A stretch of DNA of 64,000 nt from Rotaria sordida (taxonomy: Eukaryota; Rotifera; Eurotatoria; Philodinida; Philodinidae): assembly GCA_905250125.1 (NCBI GenBank), contig CAJNOL010000173.1, forward strand, positions 78,240 through 142,239. The letters are read 5' to 3'. This document shows positions 12,372 through 24,330 of this stretch, piece after piece. Below the pieces are notes generated by a model. The model was not told the origin of the DNA, did not search any database, and saw nothing but the letters and a program-made list of their open reading frames with translations. Numbering within the stretch: position 1 is the stretch's first letter; each line of letters opens with the position of its first letter. Both the position numbers and the translations under genes were made by a program.

Positions 12372-14174
12372 ATGCCTGTACGACCTGTATCTGCTGGAAA
12401 GAAAGGTGGAAAGAAAAGTAGTTCACCAACAGGTAAAAAAGGCAAGAAAAAATCTAAAAGTGGTTTAAATGATCCACATCAAGAAGAAATCGAAGGATTA
12501 ATACGCGAACGAGAAGAAATTCGTTCGAAATTAAACCTTATTTGTTCAAGAATAATGGAAAATATTAATATGGATGATTATCAAATTGAAATTGATTTAA
12601 CAAAACAACAACCATCCGATATATCTGTTGATCATTTATTATCTATGATTGATGAAATATGTTACTATCGTATTGCTTTTTTAAATCTTTTTCAAGAAGC
12701 TGATGATAATGAAAAAATTCCTGTACAAAAAAAAATAACTCAATTATCTATTGACGAACCTGATATGTTTCGTAAACGTCTTACACCAGATCAACGTTTA
12801 ACATTTGTTACACGTGAACGTGATGTATGGAAAGAAAATGCTCAATTATTACAAATAATGTATGCTACAATAGGTATGAAATTAAAAAAAAAAGAAAAAG
12901 AAATTAACAAATATTTTTATCAATTTTAAATAATTATATCACAATCAAATATTGTTCTTGTCTTTAAGTTGATCAAATTGAAATGAACATATTTAAGAAA
13001 CCAAATGATAAAACTGAAGATATTCTTCAACATCATCGATTAAATTTAGAAGATGTTTGTCTCATATTTTCTTCACCTCGTGTACGATCGAGTAAGTTTA
13101 TATATTTAATAATTAATCAATAGAGAACAAAAAGAAAAGAAAACAAATCTTTGTTTTTTATTTTTAATACAGTTAATGATGCTCAAAAATTACGTGCGAA
13201 AAAAACACTTGATGATGTACTCAGTGGTTTACGTGATCAACATGCTTTTTTTGATCTTGATCAACCACAAAAACAACAAGAAATTATTGATAATACACAT
13301 ATATTATCAAATGATGAAATACCATCAAAATCTTATTCATTAAATCGAGATAGTACAAATGAACGTCGTAGTCATCAAACATCATCAGCAAAACGAAATG
13401 TTTCATTTGCTGATGAAGTTAATGTATTTAATGATGATGATGAAACATATATTAATCAAACAAGAATATTACCATCAACAATAATATCAAATGAACAAAA
13501 TATTGAAGACAATCTTTCTCCATCAGCATTTATGAATGCTTCATCTTTCATTATACCAAGTCAATATTCAATAGAAGAAAAATATATTGATAGTGATTAT
13601 TATTCAATATCATCATCATCATCTTTTCCACCTCAACAATATGATATTCCATCACAAATAAAATATAATTTACCATCAAAATATCGTCTTCCATTAGCTA
13701 GTGAAGTATTAGTAAATAAAATGGATTCTAATTTACGTATGTTAATTATAAAAGAACTTAGTAAAAGTGGTCATAATGAAAGACCACTTTCAAGAATGAG
13801 TAAGTTATTAAATGCTATTATTTTCTTTTTTTTTGTTTTTGTTTTTGAATATTATTATTGTAGGTTCAGCTTATGGTAGTAATAGTAGTGATTCAAGTTC
13901 TCGTCAACAATTTCGACGACAATCAACAAGTAGTTCATCAAATGGATCAGCAGAATGGGTAGAATTAGCACGACTTATTGGAATTGATGAATCTGAAATT
14001 GATCATTGGTTATCACAAAATCTTCAATATCCAGCAGGACGAGTTATTTCTGCCTGGTGTAATTATGCTTCACCTCAACCAACTGTTGCTGAACTTCATT
14101 CTCTAGTTTCATCAAAAGAACTAAATCGACCCGATCTTGCTCGTTATATTGAAACAATGTATATTATTGAATAA
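12372..14174 (+). CDS. Lysine-rich protein with C-terminal death-like domain
   Basis: The exons are 12372-12873, 12969-13091, 13173-13799 and 13864-14174. Phases agree and give 520 residues. Residues 1-35 are a basic, low-complexity head rich in Lys, Gly and Ser. Residues about 36-60 and 130-165 look helical or coiled. Residues 210-410 are polar and probably disordered. Residues about 440-515 match the death-domain fold pattern: WVELARLIGI, a short helix with IDHWLSQN, VISAWCNY, then LHSLVSS and LARYIE. Death domains mediate homotypic assembly in apoptosis and innate signalling, so an adaptor role is a reasonable inference, but partner and pathway cannot be named. I do not recognise the N-terminal half. 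The start ATG follows an AT-rich leader and opens the frame. Without splicing, exon 1 would run past its donor into a short spurious tail. Confidence 0.8.
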
Positions 14175-14220
14175 TATACAGATAACAACAGAAAATATTA
14201 TTATATTTAACAACAAATAC

Positions 14221-15509
14221 CTATGTAAAAACATTTTCTAATAATTTATCGTTTATATCTATAGAAAAATTTTTATTATCAATCATATTAATGTTAGGAT
14301 CGGAATGGTGTCGTTGTTGACGTAAAAATTGCTGACTTTTTCCGGGTAATATAAACCACATATGACTAAGAATACTAGCTGCAAGTACTTGAATGATCAC
14401 ATAAACTAAAAATAAAAAGATTAAATAAAATATGAGAGCATAGAAGCAAAAAGAAATGCTAATTCTACTTGTCAGTATTATTGCACATGTCGATCGACTT
14501 TGTCCATATAAATCACTACAAGGCATAAGATCACCAAAACCAATAAGATAATTTGTAGTAACAGCAAAATAAGTTAATTCAATAAGAGACCATTTTGGAA
14601 CATACATGTTATGTATAAATAATGTTGGAATTATAATAAAAAAGAGTGTTATTAAAAATGTAACCAATAGAAATGAAACAAAAAAACTACGATATCTTGT
14701 GAAATAATAAATAATATACCGATTCATTGCAAGTTGAAAAATAATTCGATAAAAAATTGGTATTAATTGATGATGTAATATTTGTTGAAATAACGATGCC
14801 AAAATTAAACCTATTCCTGTATAGATAATACAAAGAATTTTTCCATAGGATGTTATTAAATTTGGCGCACCATAACCTGATCAAAAAAANNNNNNNNNNG
14901 CCCTTACTAATTTAATTCAAACAAATCCATTAGGTGTTGGTAAACGTGCTATTGGTAACAAATCTCAATAAATCTAATTAAATCTTGACTACATTTAAAT
15001 CAAATATTCGTCTTTTGGATAAACGAACTTGGTGAATCATTAGGCTCAGCTATTGATTCCTTTCATTCTTAAAAAGTTTTAGTTTTTTCTATGTTGAAAG
15101 TCGATATTTCATTCGAAATAAACATTGAAAACTAGAAAAATCTTATCTTACCAACAGTTGTTATTAGAGATGTAACAAAGAATAGGCCTTGTCCAAATGT
15201 CCATTTAGTTATATTTGCTTTTGATGAAGATGAATACCATAAACCAGTATGAGATTTATCCAAAAAATAATCAACATAAAAATATAAATCATGTTCTGAA
15301 ATGAGAATAAAATTTAGGAAAATTTTTTTATATATCAATCTTTAATTACCTTTCAAACATTTATTATTTCGATTTATAAATTGTTTAATTTGATTATTAA
15401 CATATATATGCCGTTTTTTCTCTTCAACAACATTCAATTCATAGAATATTAAAGCACCAAATAATAAAAAAATAAGATAACAAATAAGAAAATGAGATAA
15501 TTTAAGCAT
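14221..15509 (-). CDS. Two-pore-domain (K2P) potassium channel, copy A
   Basis: The exons are 15509-15350, 15295-15152, 14876-14469 and 14405-14221, giving 298 residues. K2P channels carry background K+ leak current as dimers with two pore loops per subunit. Visible order: TM1 (residues 3-22), an extracellular cap region, pore 1 ending TTVGYG (about 99-104), TM2, TM3, pore 2 with the filter GFGD (about 213-216), then TM4. The C-terminal tail is short. The GYG/GFG pair is normal for the family. The last intron (14406-14468) is an in-frame multiple of three with no stop, so translating through it looks like an uninterrupted frame; its position and phase match copy B, which supports splicing. 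The assembly gap falls in intron 2, 13 bp from the exon 3 acceptor. An upstream in-frame Met at 15533 is the alternative start. Confidence 0.9.
14877..15151 (-). other. K2P-A intron 2 with assembly gap and coding-like relic
   Basis: Ten Ns occupy 14890-14899. Immediately after, on the plus strand, 14900-14971 reads as a clean coding tail (ALTNLIQTNPLG, then GKRAIGNKSQ and a stop), unrelated to the channel. Next to it, 15007-15062 resembles 17758-17812 (shared TCGTCTTTTGGA and TCATTAG blocks), which lies beside the decayed third K2P copy. The gap may therefore mark a collapsed or misjoined repeat. Confidence 0.6.
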
Positions 15510-17350
15510 AAAAATAAATATTGAATGTATCAATCTACAACATAATAAAAAGTCGAGATTGTCATATGGTGATTTTAGTTGTTCGTCTTCAATTTTTTAT
15601 AATATCAGAGAATACTTTTTATATTTATCTATATCCAGAAGTGACCACAGTGCAGGGATCATGCCATTTCAATCTTGAGAAATGTTTGTTGTTCCCCAGC
15701 GAAGTTCCAGCGTTTTATTCTTTCTTTTTGTTTTGCTCATCAATTCTCAACTCTGCCTCAAAATCCGATCAATTTTAACAAAAAACTTCTAATCGGCTAC
15801 CTGAGTCACCGCTAATTCCCCCCCCCCCCCCCCCGCCCACCCCTCCTCAATCCTGGTGATCTCAGGACAACCCTGTCTGTGTCTATATTTGATATATCAT
15901 TTGTTATCAAATAAGACTTTAAACCAACAACTAAAATGGTAGGTTGAGGAGTTTTGTTAAATTTTTCTTTTGAATTATATTGTAGCTCACTACATTTTAT
16001 TACAAAAAAGAATTGTTTGATAAATTCGATTAATCAATGAATGTTATGAATTAAAATTGAAGATTATTGCTTTTTTTAAAGTTTGTTATATTAATATACC
16101 ATCTTATAGCTTATTTATTTCAAATAATAATCAACACTAATTTCAGTTGATAAGAATTCGCTAAAAGTTTGTATATTATTGAAGAAATTTTATATTCATT
16201 TAACATGATATGTTACTTTTCTTTGTTATTACTATTAAAAATAGAAACACTGTTATCATACCATTCAAAAATTTCATAATGAAATAAATCATTCTAAGAA
16301 GAATTTCGTATATCTTTCGTGAGTAAATACTGATTCATCGTGTTCAGTATTTGTTAAACTATTGAATACTTTGTTAAATAGAAAAAAAAATAGATTAAAT
16401 TAATCTCAAGTTTAGCTTCATCTAGATTTTTGAAACATTAATATCTTTATATGAATATAATATACAATTTGTTATAGTTCCATTAAAAATCTTCTCAGTC
16501 TATCATTTGATTATGCACTAAAATAATGATGTTCGATCAAGTTTTAACAATGCAAAATTCTTTTTTAATTTATTTTAGAAGATCAATGTCCTACATAAAA
16601 TGATTATGAGAATCAAATTCAGAGCAAAGCATGAGAATATTCGTCATCTGCAGGATAGGTCATAGGACCAATCAAGTTTACTAAATATTACCTTCCAATA
16701 ATAAATTTTCGTACTGTTATCAATAAGATGAAGATTATTTCATTCGAATAATAGGTTTCAATTGTGACAAACTAAAATTACTAATATACATTAAAATAGT
16801 TGATATTCATTTTCTTTTTTCTTTATTCTCCTTATTTAAACTTTCATAATACATCTCATACTTGATTACGTTGAATTAGAATCGAAAATAATTATCGATC
16901 TATTCCATACAATCGATTACATCATAGGAACAATAACTGTGAGAATATTCACATATTGGAATATTACAAACGCAGATATCCATAAAAATTGTGGACATCG
17001 TCAAAAGTGCAAAAACAAAGATAGAGTTCAATACGAATATCATAAGGATATTCATGAGTTACCTTGGTTTTAATTGTAAATAATATCGATGATTACCTCG
17101 ATATTTATTTATAATATATCTTGTATAATTAAAAAGCATAGTAACCATTGGTGTCTACAGTTTTTACATGTATTCCACAAGAACCTTGCTGAAGGCAATT
17201 TTTAACAGCTATATTTTCGTTCTTATTAAGATGTGAACATAGAGATTAAAACTTTTAGAGTTCTTAAATTATTTGTCTTTCTCGTCTCGAATTTTCGCAT
17301 GAGATGAAATTGATATCGATTATAGTTATTGCTTTTTGTGTATGTATTGA
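15510..17350. other. Intergenic region upstream of K2P-A
   Basis: No gene is recognised. A run of 17 cytosines occupies 15818-15834, followed by C-rich sequence to about 15850, a sharp departure from the local base composition. The remaining sequence is AT-rich and unassigned. Confidence 0.5.
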
Positions 17351-17389
17351 CTACACTTTATTCAAGTGTTTTTGTTGTTAATCAACAAG

Positions 17390-17780
17390 CAATAGTTGAA
17401 GTTCAACTTCGTACTGATGTTTTCACTGATTTCTTACAAACTCTCTCTTCAAATATTATGAACACAATCATCTATTCAGTGATGAACGTATTGATTATTT
17501 AATTTAAAGGAATTCTTCGACTGTTAATGAAAGTACTCATGATTTTATTGTTAATATTTCCAATTCGTCTATAGCAATGTCATTGCTGAGTTATTCGGTA
17601 GCCTTACTTCCAACATAGCTTACTGTTTTTACAATTCACAGGATTATCTCCTCAATAAATCATGCACTAGTTTTAGTAAACGATCAGTCAATATTCGACA
17701 AGCTAACACCATTGCAATATATGATGAAAAATTTTTTCAACAGTTCAATTAATACTCGTCTTTTGGACAAGTGATCCTTG
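17390..17780 (+). pseudogene. Coding relic of unknown family
   Basis: Several overlapping plus-strand frames carry protein-like composition broken by stops and frame changes: QQAIVEVQLRTDVFTDFLQT near 17390, NSSTVNESTHDFIVNIS near 17510, and HALVLVNDQSIFDKL near 17665. The end (RLLDK near 17766) is echoed in the K2P-A intron near 15014. The pattern suggests one decayed gene, possibly duplicated together with the channel. I do not recognise the family. Confidence 0.4.
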
Positions 17781-17929
17781 TAGATCATTAGATCGAGCTT
17801 TAGATCTTTTTCGTCCTTGATAAGTATTAATTTTAGTAGTTTTTCTTTTCTCTGGAGTAACCTTTCATTTAAAAACAAATGATGAAAAAAAATTTTAAAA
17901 AAATCTTTTTTTGCTCACCTACAAATATC

Positions 17930-18165
17930 ACAAAGAATAATCTTGGCCTAATGATTCATTTACATATCTTTGTCTTTCATGAAAATCAATGCCATATATA
18001 TATCCAACGAATAAAAGAAACACATGTGCTATTTGATTATTTATAAGCATATATAAGTCTTTTTTTTTCTTAAATAACATTCGATTCATAAACTATTAAA
18101 GCACTAAGTAGAAAGAAAAATAAGATTATACAAAAATTTTAAAAATAAGCTTGAGAATACAAAAA
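17930..18165 (-). pseudogene. Decayed third K2P copy (N-terminal part)
   Basis: The region aligns by eye with the first two exons of K2P-A. ACAAAGAATAATCTTGGCC (near 17934) corresponds to the pore-1 helix coding region at about 15174. The block with AACATTCGATTCATAAACTA (near 18077) corresponds to the TM1 coding region at about 15430. The spacing is compressed, so the intron and parts of both exons are lost, and no open frame remains. No pore-2 half is found. It lies head to tail between the two intact channels, which points to an ancestral triplication with one copy lost. Confidence 0.65.
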
Positions 18166-18266
18166 ACAAGACATTGTCATTCAATTGATGATATACAAAT
18201 TATTAGCACCATTATATCATTAACCTCTTCAAAAAAAAACTAAATATCATTCTTTTTTTTTTTTTG

Positions 18267-21200
18267 TTAACCTTTTGTATTATCCGAAGTAGTATTTGAT
18301 GTATTTTCTGTTTCGTTGATTTGCCGACGATATGGTTGATTAGTTGATGAATTTTCAATACCATAAGAGTGACTAGATGATGGATGTGCTAACCAAAGTA
18401 AACCAGATGTTTCTGATGTTGATAAACGATCATGTTCATTTTCAACTTCTTTTTCACTTAGAAAATATTGTATTAAACGAAGTTCAGGAATTTGTGAAAC
18501 CATTGCAACAGTTAACATCATAATTGTTACACCAACCAATAGATAAACTGAATAGAAAAAAAGAAATTTTGAAAAATACGAAAAAAAAATTCAAAGATTA
18601 TCATTTACTTGTTAAACATATTTTATAAAAAAGTCTATTACGTTGTGTTGGTGAATCTCCAGCAACAAAATCTCCAAGACCGATTGTTGTTAATGAAATA
18701 AAACAAAAATAAAATGCATCAATGAATGACCAATCTTCTTCAATATGCATAAATATAATTGATGGTATAATAAATAGAAAAATAAGTGAAAATATAAAAA
18801 TTATTAATAAATGTATAAAACGACTTTTTGATTCAGATCTTTGATTCGATGAAAATTTATAGCGAAACCATAAATAAGTATAATTCAGAAGAATGAGAAG
18901 TTTTCGCACTATTATTGTGAGTAATAATAATGTCATTGGAACACCAATAATAGCATATATTATACAGATTACTCGACCAGTATCTATATGAAATAATTAG
19001 AAAATTTAAGTTTCAAAAATTCTATTTACCTGATAAAGGACTCACATGACCGTACCTATTCAAAAAGAAAAAAAAAACCTACAATAAATATGAAAAAAGA
19101 AGAAAAAATATTCTTACCCAATTGTAGTAACCACCGTAACTGCAAAAAAGAACGATTGAGCAAAAGACCAATTATCCACACTGTTAAGAAAAAAGTTTAA
19201 ATAAATATTAGAAAAATTTCAATTATACTTTTTTTGAAAACTAACAAAAAAATTGTATACATTTTTCTATATTAAAGTAGTAGATATTTTTCTTCTGCTT
19301 GATGCATTCAAAAGAAAGTTCTCGAACTGCTTTGTTTTAACGAGAATAACAAATATTATCATATTGATATTATTATTTTCTAATAGTTGATCTAATAATT
19401 TATTTCTTCTTCTGAAGGGACGATTTAAAATTTTGAACCGGTAGATACCTATTGAGAGGATTTCTCATTGTTTTTGAGGGTGGGAGTGGCTCAAAATTCG
19501 GCAGAAAGTGCTTTCGTTTGTCATTCTAGCAGAAATAGGACAAAAGATGCTGAAAATATCGAGTTTCTATGATATTTTGTCTGAGAGAAAGTATCTTCGT
19601 ATAAATATCTTTCAGAAGTAGAGCTAAAATCGCTAAAATTTCCTTTCTGTTACGATTTTTCACGAGACTAAAAAGAATTTTGCAGAAAGTTCGATATTGT
19701 CGAAAAGGGAAACTACTCGCCATCAATTCTCATCACAAAGATACAATAGTTACAAGAAGTACTACTACTGGATAAAAATTAAATAAAAATTAATCCTTGT
19801 GTTTGATATTTTGACTACAAATAGAGCTTGATAAACTCGAATCGTAAGCAGCAATCCAATGTAGGTAGACTTTAATGCAAACGATTTACGAAGAAAAAAC
19901 TGATTTTTTTTTCTAGGGTCAAAAAAGACTTTGATACTTTTTTGGTTTTCCATTATTTAAATGTGTTAACCTCCACTTTCTTATTAACAAATAACAATTC
20001 GCATGTCTATATTGTGTTATAGACAGGGTACTTCAATCTGCTGTAATCTTGAGATGCAAGCAAGCCTACTTTATCTGGAATAGTCTTAGCATGAGTTTCT
20101 TCTCCATTGATGGCTGTGATCGTGAAATTTTGACGAAAACCTTTGTTAGAGCAGGACACTCTCTGGAGTAAATTTCACAGCAATTGGTTAAAATTATTCG
20201 GAAATATTGGTCGCTTTTTAATGATTTCCATCAATTCTCATGTGAGAATTATTTCATAGATCAGACAAACTAAAACTGTTTAACATGAAAATTTTATGAA
20301 CGATAGGAGCAACACCGAGCCGTCGAATGCTAGGTAAAACGTCATGAGATTTATTTTCTATGTTAAGATATCCTCATCTGACAAAAATATTCATGTTGAT
20401 CTTCTAGCTCTTCGCATGAAGATCGATTAAATTCTGATTAGCCCTTGCAATCAGAATTTAACATGTTATACTTCTTGTCAAACTATGATACTAAAGGATT
20501 AAACTTTAGGTACTTTTTATAACTATTGTGAATAAATTGGTTTGTAAATAAAAACAGTCTCGAACAAACTGCACTCGCAACGATTTGCCAACAAGACTTT
20601 ATTGATTCTTTTCTACAACGCTTTCTGATATGTTCATTGGTGGCGAAGCCATAAGGCTCCCGTAGACTCAAACACTTTACTTCTTCTTCCATCAGATTGA
20701 TACTATCGCAACTCTGGTACAAATGTCAATAGTTTTCCTCACCTTATAATAAAATTTTCTTCGTCAAATAAACTTAGAAAAACATTTTGAGGAAATACTG
20801 AATTTTGGTAATGACTTGAAGTGAAGATCCTTCATTATCAGTGAAGAACAACTGCATGAAAAATCTGAGCCAAATTGTCAAAATTTTCCTTCATCTTCAG
20901 CGACTAAAATTGCATGTCTATTAAATATTTTTGCATCGTCATTAAAGTTTTGTTTTTTAGTAAAGCAGACCAGAAACTTTTATTTCAGAAGTTATGTTTC
21001 TTTTTTTACGCAAGTAGCAATTTGTCTTCTGATCTACATCACTGTTATACGCTACAAAATATGAGTTCAGAAAAAGAAGCACTAACTATATTTCATCTAA
21101 ATAATATATAAAAACTCATTTTTAACTTCTAGATGCTGATCTTATAAAAAATGTTGAGCTTAGTCTAGAATAAAAACTATCTGATACTAATGAATATGCT

Positions 21201-21624
21201 ATACTAAATTTTATATTTAGCATTTTAATATTCAAGATTATTGGAAAAACATTTTACGGAGTAAAAAAAATAAAAAGTAAAAATTTTCAATTCTTACGTT
21301 GTAAAATTTGTTCGTGCATCTACTCCATGTTTATTAGCATCAAGTAATGTAACAATAAATGATTCAAAATCGTCTTCTATAAAGAAAAACAAATAAATCG
21401 TCTGTTTTTTTTTCGGTTTATTTAAATCAAATATAATTATTCAAACCTGTTACACATGAATATTTTTCAAGAAAATCTTTTCTTATTTTTGAAATTTCAT
21501 TAATAATTCTTTGTTCAGTGGGTTTTTCAATAAATGAAAATAAATTAGCACCAACAAACAAATAAATAACAAATATTAATGTAAAAAGAAATAAATTTAG
21601 TTTCGTTGTATATCGATTTAACAT
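18267..21624 (-). CDS. Two-pore-domain (K2P) potassium channel, copy B, TWIK-like
   Basis: The exons are 21624-21447, 21376-21298, 19180-19118, 19055-19030, 18983-18609 and 18547-18267, giving 333 residues with consistent phases. Visible order: TM1 (about residues 9-28), a cap region containing CVTG, pore 1 with TTIGYGH (about 104-110), TM2, TM3, pore 2 with SLTTIGLGDF (about 213-222), TM4, and a polar Ser/Thr/Asn-rich cytoplasmic tail. The GLGD second filter and the preceding DAFYFCFISL resemble the TWIK (KCNK1/6) branch. Two intron positions, after the first-filter GYG region and within the LT of TM4, coincide with copy A, supporting tandem duplication. Exon 4 is only 26 bp. Intron 2 is 2.1 kb and holds unrelated relic sequence. 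The gene lies 170 bp downstream of eL43 on the same strand. Confidence 0.92.
19181..21297 (-). other. K2P-B intron 2, 2.1 kb, with coding-like relic
   Basis: Other introns of this gene are 60-130 bp. On the minus strand, parts read like decayed protein: FATNEHIRKRCRKESIKSCW near 20655-20600, RLGVAPIVHKIFMLNSF near 20325-20275, and INGEETHAKTIPDKVGLL near 20120-20065, interrupted by stops and frame changes. A perfect 13-bp-arm hairpin (TTAAATTCTGATT, loop, AATCAGAATTTAA) lies near 20427-20461. I cannot assign a family. Confidence 0.4.
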
Positions 21625-21794
21625 GGTAATTTCATATACAACAAATCTGCAATATGAAAAAGATTTTATTTTATTTGTTTTCTCTTATTCGATATTTTAT
21701 TTTATTTTTCTTCTTCTTTTTTATGATGTTTCTTATGATTTCAACGAACAAATAATAAACAAAATAGAACAAAAAAAAAGTCAAATTTTATTAA

Positions 21795-22140
21795 TTATTG
21801 TTCGCGCATTTCACGTAAACGACGTACAGCTGAACGTACAGCAGCAGCTGTTGATGTCGAATAAACATAGGCACCACCGGCTACTGTCTTTTGACATGAA
21901 CGACATTTCCAAATACCAACACATTTACGTTTCATATTATCTTTACCACAAAATGAACACGTGTATTTTGAATGTTGAGTTACTTCCATTTTTTTCACCA
22001 TTTTACGTAATGATGCACCATAACTAAGAAATAAATAATAACAGTTTGATAATTGAAAGCGAGTTCTTCGTTTTTTTTTTGTTTATTTACCGTGTACCAT
22101 ATTTGCCAACAATGCCAACTTTTTTGGTTCGTTTGGCCAT
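21795..22140 (-). CDS. RPL37A: Ribosomal protein eL43 (RPL37A)
   Basis: This is a large-subunit cytosolic ribosomal protein that binds rRNA through a C4-type zinc ribbon. The exons are 22140-22091 and 22023-21795, giving 92 residues, the exact length usual for the animal protein. The N-terminus reads [17 protein letters not shown], followed by [11 protein letters not shown] across the splice. The zinc ligands are CSFCGK and [12 protein letters not shown] and the basic helix [12 protein letters not shown] complete the family pattern. The single 67-bp intron splits the codon of the Arg before YGAS. No oddities are seen. Confidence 0.98.
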
Positions 22141-22244
22141 TTGTGTTTGTTAGATTATTCAACGAACGACGTAATGAAAAATCTGTTCGATCTGAAATAT
22201 TATTTTAAAAGTTAATTAATGAATTTCTTATTTCCCGATATTTT

Positions 22245-22680
22245 AGCTTACGAGGTGGTACCTCACGTTTGAAATGAGACTCCAGTCATTATGTATGGTC
22301 TGTTGAGACTAGAAAGATTCTTCCTCATGCATTGCCTTTCTGAAATTATGGCCGGTACACTGGGTTTAAGTCCACAAAAAACCGTGATATTGCACGGAAA
22401 ATCTAGTATTTTTGTGGATTGGATATTGCAAGAAGAGACCACTCTTTTTTGGCTAAAGTTTTTCGGAGATTCTAATGATTACAAGAGCTGTATATGGGTA
22501 AAGTTTTAGGCTAAAATTCGTTTATTCAGTTTTTTTACAAATATCATGCCGAGAGTAAAAAATCCAGTGTAATGACCATAACTCCAAAAAGACAGCACAT
22601 CTCCACGGGCTTTGTGTAATGACTAGCGTCTCATCTCGAGCACGAGATGTTATCTCGAGTGGTTCTCTCATTAGTATACG
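22245..22680. mobile_element. Foldback element C upstream of eL43
   Basis: An imperfect palindrome is centred near 22430. The left arm has GAGACTCCAGTCATTATGTA, then GAAATTATGGCCGGTACACT. The right arm carries the mirror CCAGTGTAATGACCATAACT (22564 onward) and GTAATGACTAGCGTCTC. The right edge adds a short hairpin (CATCTCGAGCACGAGATG). The TTATGG...CACTGG core matches the core seen in the CEP112 and EFR3 intron elements. No coding capacity. Confidence 0.7.
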
Positions 22681-23639
22681 ACTTACTATTTATATATTAT
22701 CTAAAATTAATAATACAAAAAAAAAACAACTAAGATTTAGTTCAAATACAATTGTATCCATTGAAAGAAAGACTATTCTATTTTATCTTTTCTAATTCAT
22801 TAAACTAACTGTTCTATGTTTTTATATTAATATTTTTGTCATAACAATAATATGCATTTGGATTTACTAATAGAATGAAATATGCGTTCTCATGATACAC
22901 TTATTTGTTTTAACGCATGATTATCGAATAACTAATTGTAATTTAAAGAAACTATAGTCTACGATTTATCTATGGATTTCTATATAAATTTTTATGAAAA
23001 TAAAACTATGTCGAGATAAACAAAACTATGACTGTCGATGCAATCTAATCCATTAAATTACTCCGATAGTAGCGATGATGATTGAAAGAAAAAAAGATTT
23101 AGACCACCACCATGCCTTCATGTTAAAGTTATAGAGGACACTATCAAGTTTTCAAATATTTTTTTTGTATTTTGATTTTGTTTTATAGAAATTCTGTTTT
23201 TTATTAAGGATTTAATTGAAAAACAATAAATTAATAAAAAAAACTTTGTGTTCATTTACTTTTTTTTTATTCGTTAGATTATTGGTCTTTCTGATTCGTT
23301 ACAAGTGTCCAGTAAAAAATTCCAATGAATATTCTTAATATCAATTGATTAAAACATAATGAGAAAAAGAATTCTGGACAATTATCTTAAAAATGAAACT
23401 ATTGAAATTGACAAATTTGAAAAAAAAAGATATTATATACCATATTCGAACAAGACACATTGCTCCTGTTTAAAGCCTTAACATCGGAGTTACATCAGTT
23501 AAAAAATCAAGCATTTCTACTATTACAGAGTAACAAGTTTATTATTCATATGTTCAGTAATGAACAAAAAATACATTACTTTACAAATTCATTAACAAGC
23601 AGCATGAAAAAGAACCATATATGCTAGTTCAAAAAAATT

Positions 23640-24330
23640 TTCAGAGTCGGTGTAGGACTTTACTCCTGTTATAGATATTTCGAGATTTATTCAATCACGA
23701 GGCAACGTTTCCAAAAGTCTTCATTATTTTGAGGTGATATTTTGTCCATAACTCGATCTTGGTGAACGATGAAAAGCTTCCAATGAATTTGTGCTCATGG
23801 GCATTCTTTACCGAGTTTTGAATTGTTCAAGTATTTTAGTAATGGTAAATGCTTCTTCGTCACTATTAAAGAGTAGAATAGTATAAATCTTTTTGAAAGT
23901 GAACTTAATGATAACTAGATTGTACTAGACTTTCCACCATTTTTTGTTCAGTACAATTCTTATTAGAACAAAAAAACAGTTCATCTACATGGTTTTCATA
24001 TGAAGCCAAATGTACACTGTTCAGCAGTACAATCAATGCTTGTATTTCATGAGAAAATCACAGTAAAATTTCAAGAAATATTGAGATTTTTTATCTGCGA
24101 ACTTCTTTAGATTGCAATATTGAAAAGTTGAGTAGCTATCATCAACTTCACTCTCAGAAAACATTTGCCATTACTTTTATGTGCATGGAAAATACTCTAA
24201 CAATTCCAAATTCGACAAGGAACGTCCATGAACACAAAACCATTTGAAGACTTTTTCTAGTTCACCAAGACTTGCATATAGACAAAATATTAACTCAAAA
24301 GGATACGGACATTTAGAAATGTTTCCTCGT
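23640..24330 (-). pseudogene. Degenerate transposase-like coding relic
   Basis: Reading the minus strand, protein-like segments follow one another with stops and frameshifts: GNISKCPYPFELIFCLYAS and GELEKVFKWFCVHG (about 24320-24200), SEVDDSYSTFQYCNLKKFAD (about 24170), LLNSVHLASYENHVDELFFC (about 24030), then STNSLEAFHRS (about 23790) and a following segment with FWKRCL. The last block is reminiscent of the C-terminal part of MULE-type transposases, where an NSLE/xxFH motif precedes a helix with FW. That family call is tentative. No terminal repeats were found. Confidence 0.4.

Noticed and set aside
13812-13863. Plus-strand frame opening before the last exon of the death-domain gene
   Set aside because: It reads through an intron (donor GTAAGT at 13800, acceptor at 13863); it is not a separate start.
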